A stretch of DNA of 64,000 nucleotides from Terriglobus roseus DSM 18391 (GTDB lineage Bacteria; Acidobacteriota; Terriglobia; Terriglobales; Acidobacteriaceae): assembly GCF_000265425.1 (NCBI RefSeq), contig NC_018014.1:2976001-3040000 (forward strand), written 5' to 3'. Below the pieces are notes generated by a model. The model made no database searches and was not told the origin of the DNA. It worked only from the letters and a program-made list of their open reading frames with translations. Below, one piece after another: positions 34,525-44,721 of the stretch (position 1 is the stretch's first letter; every line of letters begins with the position of its first letter). The translations under genes and the position numbers were made by a program.

Positions 34525-36953
34525 TGGCCGCCTTTCTGTGTGCAAGCGAAGACCGGCGCGAAGCGGTACGAAGGCTGACGGGCACGACACCGCTCAATGG
34601 CATTGACTTTGTCGAGGTGCAGCCAGCCACACCCACCCAGGTTGAGGTGCACTTTCTGCACCCGATTGCGATCCCGCTGGCGACGGACAATTTCTTCGTC
34701 GAGGGCGGCGCACGCATCACGGGTCTGCAGGTGACAGCCTACGCACCCAACCCGGCCACGGGCTCGACCGTTCTGACGCTGACACTGAACACTGAGGGCG
34801 ATCGGTCCAACTACACGTTGCGCATCGGGAATCCCTTTCCGTTGCCGGGTATTCCTTCCGGCATCGATCCCCAGTTAAGCGCGGTGGACTTCGTCTTTCA
34901 TCCAGAGTGCGGAACGGCTGATTGTGCCGCAACGTCCAGCTGCCCGCCGACGGTCTACGATACGCCTCAGATTGACTATCTCGCGCGCGACTACGGTGCG
35001 ATGCGACGGCAGTTGTTCGATCGTGTGTCGCTGCTTGTTCCCGGTTGGCGTGGTCGCAACGCTGCAGAGGTGGGTGCCATGCTGCTCGAGGTGCTGGCGT
35101 ACACCGGAGACTACCTGAGTTACCGGCAGGACGCCGTCGCAACAGAGGCCTATCTCTCCACAGCGCGCCTGAATACTTCTGTCAAACGACACGCACGCCT
35201 GATGGATTACCAGATGCACAGCGGTCACAACGCGCGCGTGTGGGTGCAGTTGCATGTGACTGCAGACGTGCCCGGTGGCGTTCTGGCGGCGGTGCCGACC
35301 GGCTCTCGCCTGCTGACGGACCAGCCCGGACTACAGCCCGCACTGCCCACGACATGGAACGGATTCACCGACGCGGTCCACGCGGGAACGGGTGTGTTCG
35401 AATCGATGCGCGACGTTCATGACCTGCTCCTGGCGCACAATGAGTTGCCTTTCCACACATGGGGTGCGAGTGAGTGCTGTCTGCCGAAAGGCGGCACGCG
35501 AGCCACACTGCGCGGACGCTTTGACTCGCTCCGTGCAGGCGACGTACTTGTCCTTTGCGAGATGATCGGTCCGAAAACGGGTGATCGTGGCGATGCCGAT
35601 GCCGTGCGCCGCCAGGCAGTGCGCCTGCTCAGCGTGGATGCAAGTGGCAGTGACCCGTACGATGGTCAGCTCATCACCGAAATCACCTGGCATCCGGAAG
35701 ATGCGCTACAGTTCGCGCTGTGTATCGCAAGCCGCGATAGCGCAGGCAATCCCTTGCAGGACGTCAGCATGGCGCTTGGCAACATCGTGCTTGCCGATCA
35801 CGGACGCACCATCGGACCCCCGGTAGATGGTGCTGCCCATGAGCCGTTGGCCGCAATGCCTGCACAAGGCCGTTACCTGCCACAGCTTGCGGCAAGCCCT
35901 GTAACTTTCGCCACACCCGCATTGCCGGTGCCGCTGCCAGGCGTCATGCTCGATTCCGCAGCAGCTTTGTTCGCAACCGACCCGCGCAAGGCGCTGCCAG
36001 AAGTAACGCTGACCAGCACGCCGGGTGGTCTGACATGGCTGCCCAGACTCTCTCTGCTGGATCGCGATATCGCATCGGACGGCGCGTACTTCGTGGCGGA
36101 GTCAGAACCCGGCCTGGGTACGACACTGCGCTTCGGAGATGACACACACGGCCGCAAGCCTGATCAACAGACAGTCTTCTCCGCGAGCTATCGTCTTGGG
36201 AATGGCCGCGACGGAAACGTGGGTGGCGACTCCATTCATCACGTGATGCTGCCTCACTCCGAGATAGACCGCGTGTGGAACCCGTTACCTGCGTCCGGCG
36301 GCGTAGAGCCGGAGACTATCGACCAGGCTCGGCAGAAGATTCCCTACGCTTACCGGACACAACAGCGCGCCGTTACATCCAGCGATTATGTCGCGGAGGC
36401 GATGGCGGTCGCCGGTGTGCAGCGTGCATCCGCGCGCATGCGCTGGACAGGCAGTTGGCACACCGTAACCGTCGTCGTCGATGCGCTGGGTGGTGCGCTG
36501 ACGGAGGCCCTCAAAGATAGCGTGACGCTGGCACTCGAGGAAAAACGCATGGCCGGCCACGACGTAGAGGTGATGCCGGCAATGCTGGTCCCGCTCAGCA
36601 TCGAGATGCATGTGTGTACAGGGGCCAACCGATATCGCGAAGACGTGCGCACCGCCATCCTGTCCAAACTCAACAGCGGTATACAGCCGGACGGTTCCCC
36701 AGGCCTCTTCCACCCCGATGTGATCGTGATGGGCGAACGCTTCTACATGAGCCCGCTGATCGCGGCGGTTCAGAGCATTGCCGGAGTCAGCGACGTCCGT
36801 ATAACTCACTTCGAGCGCGAAGGCCAGCCAGGCCAACAAGGCATCATCGATGGTTTCCTGACGCCTGGACTGACGGAAGCATTCAGCATCGCCAACGACC
36901 CGAATTTCCCGGAACACGGCACCTTCAAGCTGATCGTGGAAGGAGGTCTATGA
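34524..36953 (+). CDS. Baseplate J-like protein 1 (gp47/Afp11-like)
   Basis: An 809-residue wedge protein of the 'putative baseplate assembly protein' family. IDYLARDYGAMRRQLFDRVS, LLEVLAYTGDYLSYRQDAVA and NTSVKRHARLMDYQMHSGHN are the conserved N-terminal blocks. VEPETIDQARQKIPYAYRTQ, then QRAVTSSDYVAEAMAVAGVQ, is the baseplate-J core near residue 600. It overlaps gp25 upstream (TGATG) and the second J-like gene downstream (ATGA at 36950). Confidence 0.92.
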   Translation: MAAFLCASEDRREAVRRLTGTTPLNGIDFVEVQPATPTQVEVHFLHPIAIPLATDNFFVEGGARITGLQVTAYAPNPATGSTVLTLTLNTEGDRSNYTLRIGNPFPLPGIPSGIDPQLSAVDFVFHPECGTADCAATSSCPPTVYDTPQIDYLARDYGAMRRQLFDRVSLLVPGWRGRNAAEVGAMLLEVLAYTGDYLSYRQDAVATEAYLSTARLNTSVKRHARLMDYQMHSGHNARVWVQLHVTADVPGGVLAAVPTGSRLLTDQPGLQPALPTTWNGFTDAVHAGTGVFESMRDVHDLLLAHNELPFHTWGASECCLPKGGTRATLRGRFDSLRAGDVLVLCEMIGPKTGDRGDADAVRRQAVRLLSVDASGSDPYDGQLITEITWHPEDALQFALCIASRDSAGNPLQDVSMALGNIVLADHGRTIGPPVDGAAHEPLAAMPAQGRYLPQLAASPVTFATPALPVPLPGVMLDSAAALFATDPRKALPEVTLTSTPGGLTWLPRLSLLDRDIASDGAYFVAESEPGLGTTLRFGDDTHGRKPDQQTVFSASYRLGNGRDGNVGGDSIHHVMLPHSEIDRVWNPLPASGGVEPETIDQARQKIPYAYRTQQRAVTSSDYVAEAMAVAGVQRASARMRWTGSWHTVTVVVDALGGALTEALKDSVTLALEEKRMAGHDVEVMPAMLVPLSIEMHVCTGANRYREDVRTAILSKLNSGIQPDGSPGLFHPDVIVMGERFYMSPLIAAVQSIAGVSDVRITHFEREGQPGQQGIIDGFLTPGLTEAFSIANDPNFPEHGTFKLIVEGGL

Positions 36954-39670
36954 GCGACTGCACCTGCTGCACCGGCATCGCCGTAGTAGCACCCGGCACC
37001 ATCGAAAACCCGCAGGGCCTCTCCACAATACCTTATCGCGTGGGAATACACGGCCAGTTCTTCGCTTCGATGCTCGCCGAGAACAACACCTCTGGCCTGC
37101 GCACGCGGGAGACGGATGACTTTACGGTCGCCGTCATGGACGCCGCTGCCGTGCTCTGCGACGTATTGAGCTTCTACCAGGAGAGCTTTGCAAACGAGCA
37201 CTACCTTCGTACATCGAAGGAACGCCAATCGCTCGTGGGTATGGGCCAGCTGCTTGGCTACCAACTCGCAGCGGGCCGCGCTGCTTCGACCTATCTGGCG
37301 TTCACGCTGGAATCGCCCGTGGTGCCACCAGCACCTGCCATCGCAGGCCTTCCGCCTGGCCCCTACCCCACGCCCGGAGCCGTGGAAGGTGTGCCTGCAT
37401 CCGTCAGCATTCCTATCGGCACAAAGGTGCAGAGTGTTCCCGGCCCCGGAGAGTCGCCTCAGACATTTGAAACAGTAGAAGCGCTGACAGCCCAGCCGGA
37501 GTGGAACAGCATTCCTCTTCGTCCCACGGCTCCGTTCTCGGCGGCCGCCACCGCGTTCAGCGCGGTCACGCTGCAGGGTTTCGTCGGCAACATTAAGCCG
37601 GGGGACTTTGTGTTGCTGCACCAGGATCCTTCGGCGCCCATCGTGCAGCAGGTGCTGAAGGTGGACACCCAGACGGTTGCGGGACAAACCACGTTGACTC
37701 TCGACGGTGCGACAAACCCGGGTGCCACTCTCGGATCGTTGCAGCCGCCTCCAGTGTCTAACCCGCCAGATGATTTCACTGAAAGCTACATCCTCTCTGC
37801 AGTGCGCGGCCGCAAGTGGAACCAGCCGGAGTTTGAAGCCATCATCAGCAACCGCCGCTGGGATACCGCGCGCTTACAGCAAGCAATCCGCAACGCGCAG
37901 GCGAAGGACACCTCCGGCGTGACCGTCAGTGTCATGTCATCGGCTGCTGCGCTCTTCGGTCACAACGCCGACCTCTCAGGCTCGTCGTCCTTGGAAACAC
38001 TGGCAGAGTTGAGCATCAGCAAGAAGCTCGTAAAGAGCGTCGTGACTCATACATCTTCGGACGGTCATCTCTCGCAGCAGAACGCGGGGGCCGGGCAGCT
38101 GTATCTGGACGTACCGAATCCCGCCGCCGTGCCTGGCAGGTGGATCATGCTGGATGCTCCGTCTCTGAGAGTCGTCACGCAGATCAGCGGTGCCATCGAT
38201 CTCTCTGTGGATGTCTTCGGTCCCGCCGCAAGGACCACTCGCGTGACACTCAAGAACCCGCCGGCTCAAAATGTGCTCGACAGCTTCTCCCTGCGATCGA
38301 CCCGCGTGTTCTTGGAGGCGGCCACATTCGCTGTGGCTGCACCGTCCATGACTGCAACAAGCGGCAATGCCGACGCAGGCGGCGACACGCTGCGACTAGA
38401 TGGTCCCTACCTTGGCTTGGTAGCCGGCCGGGACATAGTCGTCATGGGAGAGCTTACCCCTCTTCCGGGGCAGACAGCGTTTGAGCAGCGGACGATTGCC
38501 GGAGTAACTCTTGAAGACGGCTATACGGTGCTAAAGCTGTCCAATCCCCTGACCAACAGATTTGCGTGGTCCAGTGTGCGTGTCCTGGCGAATGTGGCCG
38601 CATCGACGCACGGCGAATCCCTTCCGGCAGAGACGCTGGGTGCCGGCGATGCGACCAAGGTCTTTCAAAGATTCGCTCTAAAGCAGGGTCCACTCACATG
38701 GGTCAGCGCATCGGTCCCCGCGGGCATTCTGCCGGCCATCACCGTGCGAGTGAACGGTGTCGCGTGGACGCGGGTGGATAATCTCTTCGCGTGCAGGCCG
38801 CAGGATCGTGTGTACATGCTGCAGACCACGTCTGAGGGCACCACATGGGTCTGCTTTGGGGATGGCGTCAACGGGGCGCGACTGCCAAGCGGCGCGGAGA
38901 ACATCACTGCAGACTATCGCCGCGGTATCGGCGAGGGCGGCAACCTGAAGGCAGGCCAGCTTTCATTGGCATTGAGCCGTCCGCTGGGACTTAGCAGCGT
39001 CGTGAATCCGGTGGCCGCCACCGGTGGGGGCGCACCCGAGACATTGGAAGAGTCGCGCATCTCAATGCCCTACCCGATCAAGACGCTTGGCAGGATCGTC
39101 ACCCTGCCAGACTACGAAGACTTCGCAAGGGCGTCTGCAGGCATCGCAAAAGCTCAGGCTGCTTGGGTATGGGACGGGCATCGCCGCGTGGCGATGGTCA
39201 CCATTGCCGGACCGAACGGCGCGGTCATTCCGCCGGGTACGCCCGCATACTCGGATCTTCTGTCAGCTATTCAGTCAGCAGGGGATGAGCGAGTCGCGTC
39301 CGCACTCACGGCCTACCGACCCGTGTTTTTCGATGTCGATGCTTCGATCATCGTGGATCCCGCTTACGTCTCAGACTCCGTGCTCACAGCCGTGAAGGCG
39401 GCTCTTCAAAGCGCCTTCAGCTTCACGGTCCGGGCCTTCGGACAACCGGTCTACCTGAGCGAAGTGATCGCGGTGATGCAATCCGTTGCCGGTGTCATTG
39501 CTGTCGACGTAAATGCGCTGTATCGCAGTGGCACGACACCGGACCTTACGCTTGCACCGGCAGATTTCCTTGCCGCTGCGGGTGCCTCCGCTCTCGGCTC
39601 CACAATGACAGGCGCGGAACTCCTGACTCTGCGGGTTGGCGCGCTGAATAGCGTACGGGGGAACGCATGA
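36950..39670 (+). CDS. Baseplate J-like protein 2 (Afp12-like)
   Basis: A 906-residue second wedge protein. I place the start at ATG 36950, directly after AGGAGG and overlapping the previous stop; longer in-frame starts lie inside that gene. The N-terminus has a CTCC cluster, then TIPYRVGIHGQFFASMLAEN, typical of the second eCIS J-like protein. Near the end, PETLEESRISMPYPIKTLGR followed by IVTLPDYEDFARASAGIAKA is the J-core. The central part has Ig/beta-rich inserts. Two unequal J proteins are standard for eCIS baseplates. Confidence 0.9.
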   Translation: MSDCTCCTGIAVVAPGTIENPQGLSTIPYRVGIHGQFFASMLAENNTSGLRTRETDDFTVAVMDAAAVLCDVLSFYQESFANEHYLRTSKERQSLVGMGQLLGYQLAAGRAASTYLAFTLESPVVPPAPAIAGLPPGPYPTPGAVEGVPASVSIPIGTKVQSVPGPGESPQTFETVEALTAQPEWNSIPLRPTAPFSAAATAFSAVTLQGFVGNIKPGDFVLLHQDPSAPIVQQVLKVDTQTVAGQTTLTLDGATNPGATLGSLQPPPVSNPPDDFTESYILSAVRGRKWNQPEFEAIISNRRWDTARLQQAIRNAQAKDTSGVTVSVMSSAAALFGHNADLSGSSSLETLAELSISKKLVKSVVTHTSSDGHLSQQNAGAGQLYLDVPNPAAVPGRWIMLDAPSLRVVTQISGAIDLSVDVFGPAARTTRVTLKNPPAQNVLDSFSLRSTRVFLEAATFAVAAPSMTATSGNADAGGDTLRLDGPYLGLVAGRDIVVMGELTPLPGQTAFEQRTIAGVTLEDGYTVLKLSNPLTNRFAWSSVRVLANVAASTHGESLPAETLGAGDATKVFQRFALKQGPLTWVSASVPAGILPAITVRVNGVAWTRVDNLFACRPQDRVYMLQTTSEGTTWVCFGDGVNGARLPSGAENITADYRRGIGEGGNLKAGQLSLALSRPLGLSSVVNPVAATGGGAPETLEESRISMPYPIKTLGRIVTLPDYEDFARASAGIAKAQAAWVWDGHRRVAMVTIAGPNGAVIPPGTPAYSDLLSAIQSAGDERVASALTAYRPVFFDVDASIIVDPAYVSDSVLTAVKAALQSAFSFTVRAFGQPVYLSEVIAVMQSVAGVIAVDVNALYRSGTTPDLTLAPADFLAAAGASALGSTMTGAELLTLRVGALNSVRGNA

Positions 39671-41748
39671 GATACGACAAGGAGCATCTCCTCAGCCTGA
39701 TTCCGGCCATCTACAAGCTGCGCGACGCCTTGAGCGACGATCAACCCAAAGGTCCACTGGATGCATTGATCGGCGCGATCGCTACGCAGATCTCAGGCGT
39801 CGAGTTGAACATTGAGCAGCTCTACGATGACCTCTTCATCGAGACGTGTGCGGATTGGGTCGTTCCCTATCTCGGCGATCTCATCGGCTATACCTCGCTC
39901 AGTGGCTCAACAGCGAACGTGCGCAGCCCCCGCGCCGAGGTCGCAAACACCATCAGCTATCGCCGCCGCAAGGGGACTCTCACGGTGCTGGAGATGCTCG
40001 CGGCTGATGTGACCGGCTGGCCCGCGCTTGCAAAGGAAAGCTTCCAGGGACTCGCCCAAACCCAGCATGTACGCCACCTGCGCCCCAGTCGCACATGGAC
40101 GGCGTCCATGAGGTCACCGCTTCCTGCCCTTGCAGACAATCAGATTTTTCTCGACCTGCCGCACACCGTGGATGTTCGCCAGGTCAGTACAGGCCGCGGT
40201 CTGTGGAACATTCCGAATATTGCCATCACCCTGTACCGGCTTGCAGTCGGTAGCATCTCTGGCGGCACACCCGGCGTTCCCTCACCGGTCAATCCCAATC
40301 GGATGAGCTTCGATCCGTTAGGCCGCGATGTCCCATTGTTCCAGCCGGTCCGCGGGCCTGCTGCGGACCAGGCTCACACCGACTTGCCGCAGAACATGCC
40401 TTCCCGTGCATCGCGCCGCCTGTTATACGCCGAACTGGAGCAGCGACGTGCCCTGCTGGCGAAGGCAGTCGACCCGGCTGTGATCGAGGAAGAGGCCGTA
40501 GGCTTCACGGCGCTTCATCCGGTCTTCCGCATCGTGGTGGACGGTACCCCCATTGACCCGGAATTCATTGCCATCTGTAACCTGTCAGACTGGACGCCTT
40601 CCGCCGTTCCGGGTATCCAGGCCTCAGTTGATCCGGCACTCGGCCGATTCATGCTGGCAAATGCGACCCCGTCCAGCGTGCTGATTGATTACGCCTACGG
40701 ATCACCCGGACCGTTTGGTGCGGGCGGCTACGTACGTCCGAACGCGCCCGCAATCACTGAAGTCACCAGCGGCGACTCGCTTTCCGGCGCTCTCGCAACT
40801 GCGCTCACAGCGAGCAAGGCTGATGTGCGCGTCTCCAGCAGCGCAACCTTTGCCGGAGACCTCACCATCACGCTCGACCCCGGCCAGACGCTGACGTTGC
40901 GTGCCGCCTCATTCATGCGGCCGGTCATCGGTGGCACACTGACCATCATTCTGGGTGACGGCTCTGCCTTGAAACTCAGTGGCTTTCTCATCTCCGGCGG
41001 CGTGCGCATCGATGGTGGACAAGGCTCCGTCGCCATAACAGGCTGCACAATGCCCGCCGCTCCTGATCTGGCGGTCGGCAGCAGTCCACCTCCTGCGCTC
41101 ACCTGGGGAAACACTGGCGGTGGCACCTTGGCACTGGCTTCTACCCTCTCCGGCCCGCTGATCGTCGATGCCCTGCTGAACGTCAGTGTGACGGACTCAA
41201 TCATTAATGCGGGCAGCGATTCCCTGCCTGCGATCAGTGCCGATGCCGGCGCCTCCGCAGGCGCTCTGTCGCTGGAAAGTACCACCGTGGTTGGCATGAT
41301 CGCCGTGCGCGAGATCGGTCTCGTCCAGAACTCGCTGATCACCGGCTCACTTTCCAGCACGCGGACCCAGGGTGGGTGCGTGCGATTCAGTTACCTCGGC
41401 GCAGGCTCCACCACGCCGCGCCGATACGAGTGCCAGCCCGACACCGCCATTGCTACCGCGACGGCGACTGCGCGCGCTGCGGGCGCGACCAATGCTGCGA
41501 TTGCGGTTCAGATCACGGCCATCGCCACACGCCTGCTACCCGCTTTCACCAGTCTTGATCCCTCCCATCCGGCTTACGCGCAGCTTGGCACGCGTTGCGC
41601 TGCCGAGATCGCGTCGGGTGGTGAAGATGGTGGGGAGATGGGCATGTACCACTCACTCCAGCAGCCGGCACGAAGCGGCAACTTGGAGATACGCGTTGGG
41701 GAATACCTTCGCATCGGTTTAGAAGCAGGCCTGCTCTATGCAGATTGA
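39667..41748 (+). CDS. Tail protein I (gpI-like) with C-terminal beta-solenoid extension
   Basis: A 693-residue protein coupled to the J-like gene by ATGA. Residues 1-~140 match phage tail protein I: LLSLIPAIYKLRDALSDDQP, then CADWVVPYLGDLIGYTSLSG and ISYRRRKGTLTVLEMLAADV. This part attaches fibres to the baseplate. Residues ~370-560 are strand-rich repeats (e.g. LTITLDPGQTLTLRAASFM, LTIILGDGSALKLSGFLISG) suggesting a beta-solenoid. It is much longer than P2 gpI (about 180 residues), so it may itself project from the baseplate. Confidence 0.85.
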   Translation: MRYDKEHLLSLIPAIYKLRDALSDDQPKGPLDALIGAIATQISGVELNIEQLYDDLFIETCADWVVPYLGDLIGYTSLSGSTANVRSPRAEVANTISYRRRKGTLTVLEMLAADVTGWPALAKESFQGLAQTQHVRHLRPSRTWTASMRSPLPALADNQIFLDLPHTVDVRQVSTGRGLWNIPNIAITLYRLAVGSISGGTPGVPSPVNPNRMSFDPLGRDVPLFQPVRGPAADQAHTDLPQNMPSRASRRLLYAELEQRRALLAKAVDPAVIEEEAVGFTALHPVFRIVVDGTPIDPEFIAICNLSDWTPSAVPGIQASVDPALGRFMLANATPSSVLIDYAYGSPGPFGAGGYVRPNAPAITEVTSGDSLSGALATALTASKADVRVSSSATFAGDLTITLDPGQTLTLRAASFMRPVIGGTLTIILGDGSALKLSGFLISGGVRIDGGQGSVAITGCTMPAAPDLAVGSSPPPALTWGNTGGGTLALASTLSGPLIVDALLNVSVTDSIINAGSDSLPAISADAGASAGALSLESTTVVGMIAVREIGLVQNSLITGSLSSTRTQGGCVRFSYLGAGSTTPRRYECQPDTAIATATATARAAGATNAAIAVQITAIATRLLPAFTSLDPSHPAYAQLGTRCAAEIASGGEDGGEMGMYHSLQQPARSGNLEIRVGEYLRIGLEAGLLYAD

Positions 41749-41769
41749 GTTGTAAGAACGGAGACACTG

Positions 41770-44721
41770 ATGAAGGGCGACTTCTCAAGAAAAACGTTCA
41801 ATCCGGGGAATAACTACCGGTCGGTATTGCAGCAGCAGGGACGCGTCAGTGTGGACGCCGACTTCAACGAAGAAGTCGACATCCTCAACACCCGCATCGA
41901 CTCCACCGCAGCAAGTGTCGTCGGGGATGTGGCGCGCGGCAAAAACAACTTCAGCATCAGCGTCAAAAGCGACGGTACGCTATCCATCGGCCCAGGCGTC
42001 CTGTACCTGCACGGCATCCCTTGCGTGAATGGAACAGAGTGTGGGCTGGGTACACAACCGTATCTGCCCGTGGACAATCCCAGCCAGGCCTCGTTCCCTG
42101 ACCTGACCGCAAGTACCAGCTATGTCGTGTACCTGCGCGCGTTCGAGCGGTTGATTACCGCCGTGCAGGATCCTGCAATCAGGGAAAAGGCTCTTGGTGG
42201 CGCGGACACCGCTGTACGGACGCAGTGGGTCTGGCAGGTACGTCTTGCACCTGCCGTTCTCCCCAATCCCATAGACTGCGTCAACGCATCCTTCTGGCAG
42301 CCCGCGTTCAATCCGGGGAAGATGACGGCTGGTACGGTTGCGCTCGCAACCGGCAGCAGCCCTTGCGTCCTGCCCCCGCAGGCAAACTTCCGCGGCCTTG
42401 AGAATCAGCTCTACCGCGTGGAGATCCACAACGGCGGTCCCCTTGCGACGGCGACCTGCAAATGGTCACGGGAGAATGGGAGCGTCCTCACCGCCGTCAT
42501 CGCCGGATCGGCCGCGTCCGGGCCCACTGCAGGGCCGGTGCTGAATGTCGCAAGTGTAGGTCGCGATGCTGATCTGGGTTTCGGAAATCAGCAATTCGTG
42601 GAACTGCTGGATGATGCTATCGAGTTGTGGGGAAAACCACAGCCGCTCTCGACGGTGAAGAACGTCACTGCATCGCTGAATCAAATCGAACTGCAGGCAG
42701 CCGCAAGTCTGCCCGTAAACTTCGACAGGGCACCCCGCCTTCGTCGTTGGGACCACACAACCGGCGACGCCAATGGGATTCCGCTCGCCACCGGATCCAT
42801 CACTCTAGAGAACGGCATTGCAGTTACCTTCAGCGCGGGTGACTATCGCGCTGGAGACTACTGGCTCATTCCAGCGCGCACCGCCATCGATGCGGACACA
42901 GGCACCATCGAATGGCCCGTCGACGGATCGGGAACCCACCTTCCGCTACCGTCGAGGCAGGTGGAGTACCGCCAGATCCTCACCGCAGTCACCTGGAACG
43001 GATCAGCATTTGCACTTGCCCCGGGAGCGCGTAACTGCGTGCCACAATTCCCGGTTCTCAGTGCGATTGGCGCAGAGGATGTATCGTTCGACTCCAACTG
43101 CGGCATACTCGCGGGCGTCACGAATGTGGACCAGGCACTGGAAGCTCTTTGTGCGCACCAGGGCCCGTGCACGGTCGTTGTGGCCCCGCCGCAAACAGCC
43201 GGAGATCCCTGGTGGGATCCACTGCTTGCACTCCCTGCGGGCAAGGATGCGGAGATCTGCTTCCAGGCCGGAACGTTTCCTCTCAGTGGACAAGGCCTCG
43301 CCCTTACTAAGCTCGGCCATCTCAAGCTCACCGGCGCCGGCAACGGCACAAAGATCACCTCCACGGGTGAAGCCTGCCTCACATTCAATCAGTGTGCCAG
43401 CGTCATCGTTCGCGATCTGGCGGTGACGGCATCCGCCACGAATGCACCCCAACTCAATGGCGCACTTACGTTCATCGACTGCAATGATGTAGTCGTCGAG
43501 AGCGTCACCGCACAGACGAGCGATGATGGCAGTGTCGGATCTGCCTGCATCGCTGTCCGTCCGCAAGGCCGCCGCAACCCGGCTACAACCGCCTCATTGC
43601 GAGTACGCGGTTGCACTTTGAATGTTGGCTGGCAAAAGCACGGCATCCTCGGCGTGAACGTATTACGAGCGCAGATTGAAGACAATGAAATCGTCTGCAA
43701 CAGCACACAAACCATTACGGTAAACACCGTCACCAAATCCAACGCCCTCATAAAGCAACTTGCGGGAGTTCTTGTCTCGGGACTCCGTGTGCTCGCACCT
43801 CAGAAGACAACACCTCCACCCGCACCGGCCCCTGCACCAACTCCCGCGCCGACGCCGGTTCCAGCACCTGCTCCCACGTCTCCGCAAGCCAAGAAGCAGG
43901 CAGGCACCGTCAACCTACGGGAGACCGTCGCGAACAAAATCAACACGTTCATGCTGCCAACCAAACACGATACCTCCGTGAAAGTAGGCGAGAGTTCGGT
44001 CGTCTTCACATCGGATCCTCGCTTCCGCAACGCATTCAGTACCTATGTAGCCAAGAACGCGCCCGCAGATGCCACCCCCACAGCTACGGCCAAAAACATC
44101 AATCAGCTCGCGATTGACTTCGCAAAGAACCCCCAGCTCTGGCAAACACTCCCGGGCTTCGTGAACTTGGTCCAGAGTTTCCCAGTGACCGGCTTGCGCG
44201 GGATCTGCCTGGCAGGTTCATCACTTCGCGAGGCCCGCATCGTGAACAACTCCATCCTGCGTTTCCGCGAAGGAGTTCATATCGGTTTAAGTCACTCGGA
44301 AGTACAACGTGGAGCGCCGGACATTGCCGACAACATCCTTATTCAAAACAATCGCATCGAGGTATCGATGCTTCCCGGAGACGAAGTAGCTGCCGCAAGG
44401 CTTCGCGGCCCATTCGCGATCTACGTCGGCAATGTGAATCACCTGATGGTTGTTGACAATCAGACCACGGTAAAAAGGAACAATGCAGACTTGCCAGCGC
44501 AAGCAGGAGTGGTAGTTTATGGCTGGCTGGGACCGCGCATCATCGCACGAGGTAACAGCGTCAGCGGATTTCGCACAGGCTTCGTCGTTACGCCCAGTAA
44601 GGGCATGGCACTGCCGCTGACGAGGCTTTGGATGGTCACGGAAAACATCATCACCGGAGGCGGAAGCATCGCAAGCGGTCCATTAAACCCACCGATAACA
44701 TCCACCATCAACATAAATTGA
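41770..44721 (+). CDS. DUF6519-type fibre-like protein with right-handed beta-helix
   Basis: A 983-residue protein ending the eCIS operon. The N-terminus (MKGDFSRKTFNPGNNYRSVL, then QQGRVSVDADFNEEVDI) is the DUF6519 signature, frequent as the last structural gene of eCIS loci. Beta-helix-like repeats follow (~480-680 and ~820-960: ARIVNNSILRFREGVHIG, ILIQNNRIEV). They are interrupted by a Pro/Ala linker (~680-705) and a helical segment. It is a candidate receptor-binding or baseplate-decorating protein. It begins 21 bases after tail protein I with a GGAG ribosome site. A surface-binding role is inferred, not shown. Confidence 0.75.
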   Translation: MKGDFSRKTFNPGNNYRSVLQQQGRVSVDADFNEEVDILNTRIDSTAASVVGDVARGKNNFSISVKSDGTLSIGPGVLYLHGIPCVNGTECGLGTQPYLPVDNPSQASFPDLTASTSYVVYLRAFERLITAVQDPAIREKALGGADTAVRTQWVWQVRLAPAVLPNPIDCVNASFWQPAFNPGKMTAGTVALATGSSPCVLPPQANFRGLENQLYRVEIHNGGPLATATCKWSRENGSVLTAVIAGSAASGPTAGPVLNVASVGRDADLGFGNQQFVELLDDAIELWGKPQPLSTVKNVTASLNQIELQAAASLPVNFDRAPRLRRWDHTTGDANGIPLATGSITLENGIAVTFSAGDYRAGDYWLIPARTAIDADTGTIEWPVDGSGTHLPLPSRQVEYRQILTAVTWNGSAFALAPGARNCVPQFPVLSAIGAEDVSFDSNCGILAGVTNVDQALEALCAHQGPCTVVVAPPQTAGDPWWDPLLALPAGKDAEICFQAGTFPLSGQGLALTKLGHLKLTGAGNGTKITSTGEACLTFNQCASVIVRDLAVTASATNAPQLNGALTFIDCNDVVVESVTAQTSDDGSVGSACIAVRPQGRRNPATTASLRVRGCTLNVGWQKHGILGVNVLRAQIEDNEIVCNSTQTITVNTVTKSNALIKQLAGVLVSGLRVLAPQKTTPPPAPAPAPTPAPTPVPAPAPTSPQAKKQAGTVNLRETVANKINTFMLPTKHDTSVKVGESSVVFTSDPRFRNAFSTYVAKNAPADATPTATAKNINQLAIDFAKNPQLWQTLPGFVNLVQSFPVTGLRGICLAGSSLREARIVNNSILRFREGVHIGLSHSEVQRGAPDIADNILIQNNRIEVSMLPGDEVAAARLRGPFAIYVGNVNHLMVVDNQTTVKRNNADLPAQAGVVVYGWLGPRIIARGNSVSGFRTGFVVTPSKGMALPLTRLWMVTENIITGGGSIASGPLNPPITSTININ

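Noticed and set aside
17920..44721. Prophage interpretation of the tail gene cluster
   Set aside because: No capsid, portal, terminase, integrase or lysis genes; presence of DUF4255, AAA+ ATPase and DUF4157 points to eCIS.
17920..44721. Type VI secretion interpretation
   Set aside because: No TssJLM membrane complex or ClpV-type ATPase; the AAA+ protein is of the Afp15 kind and the sheath is a single long chain.
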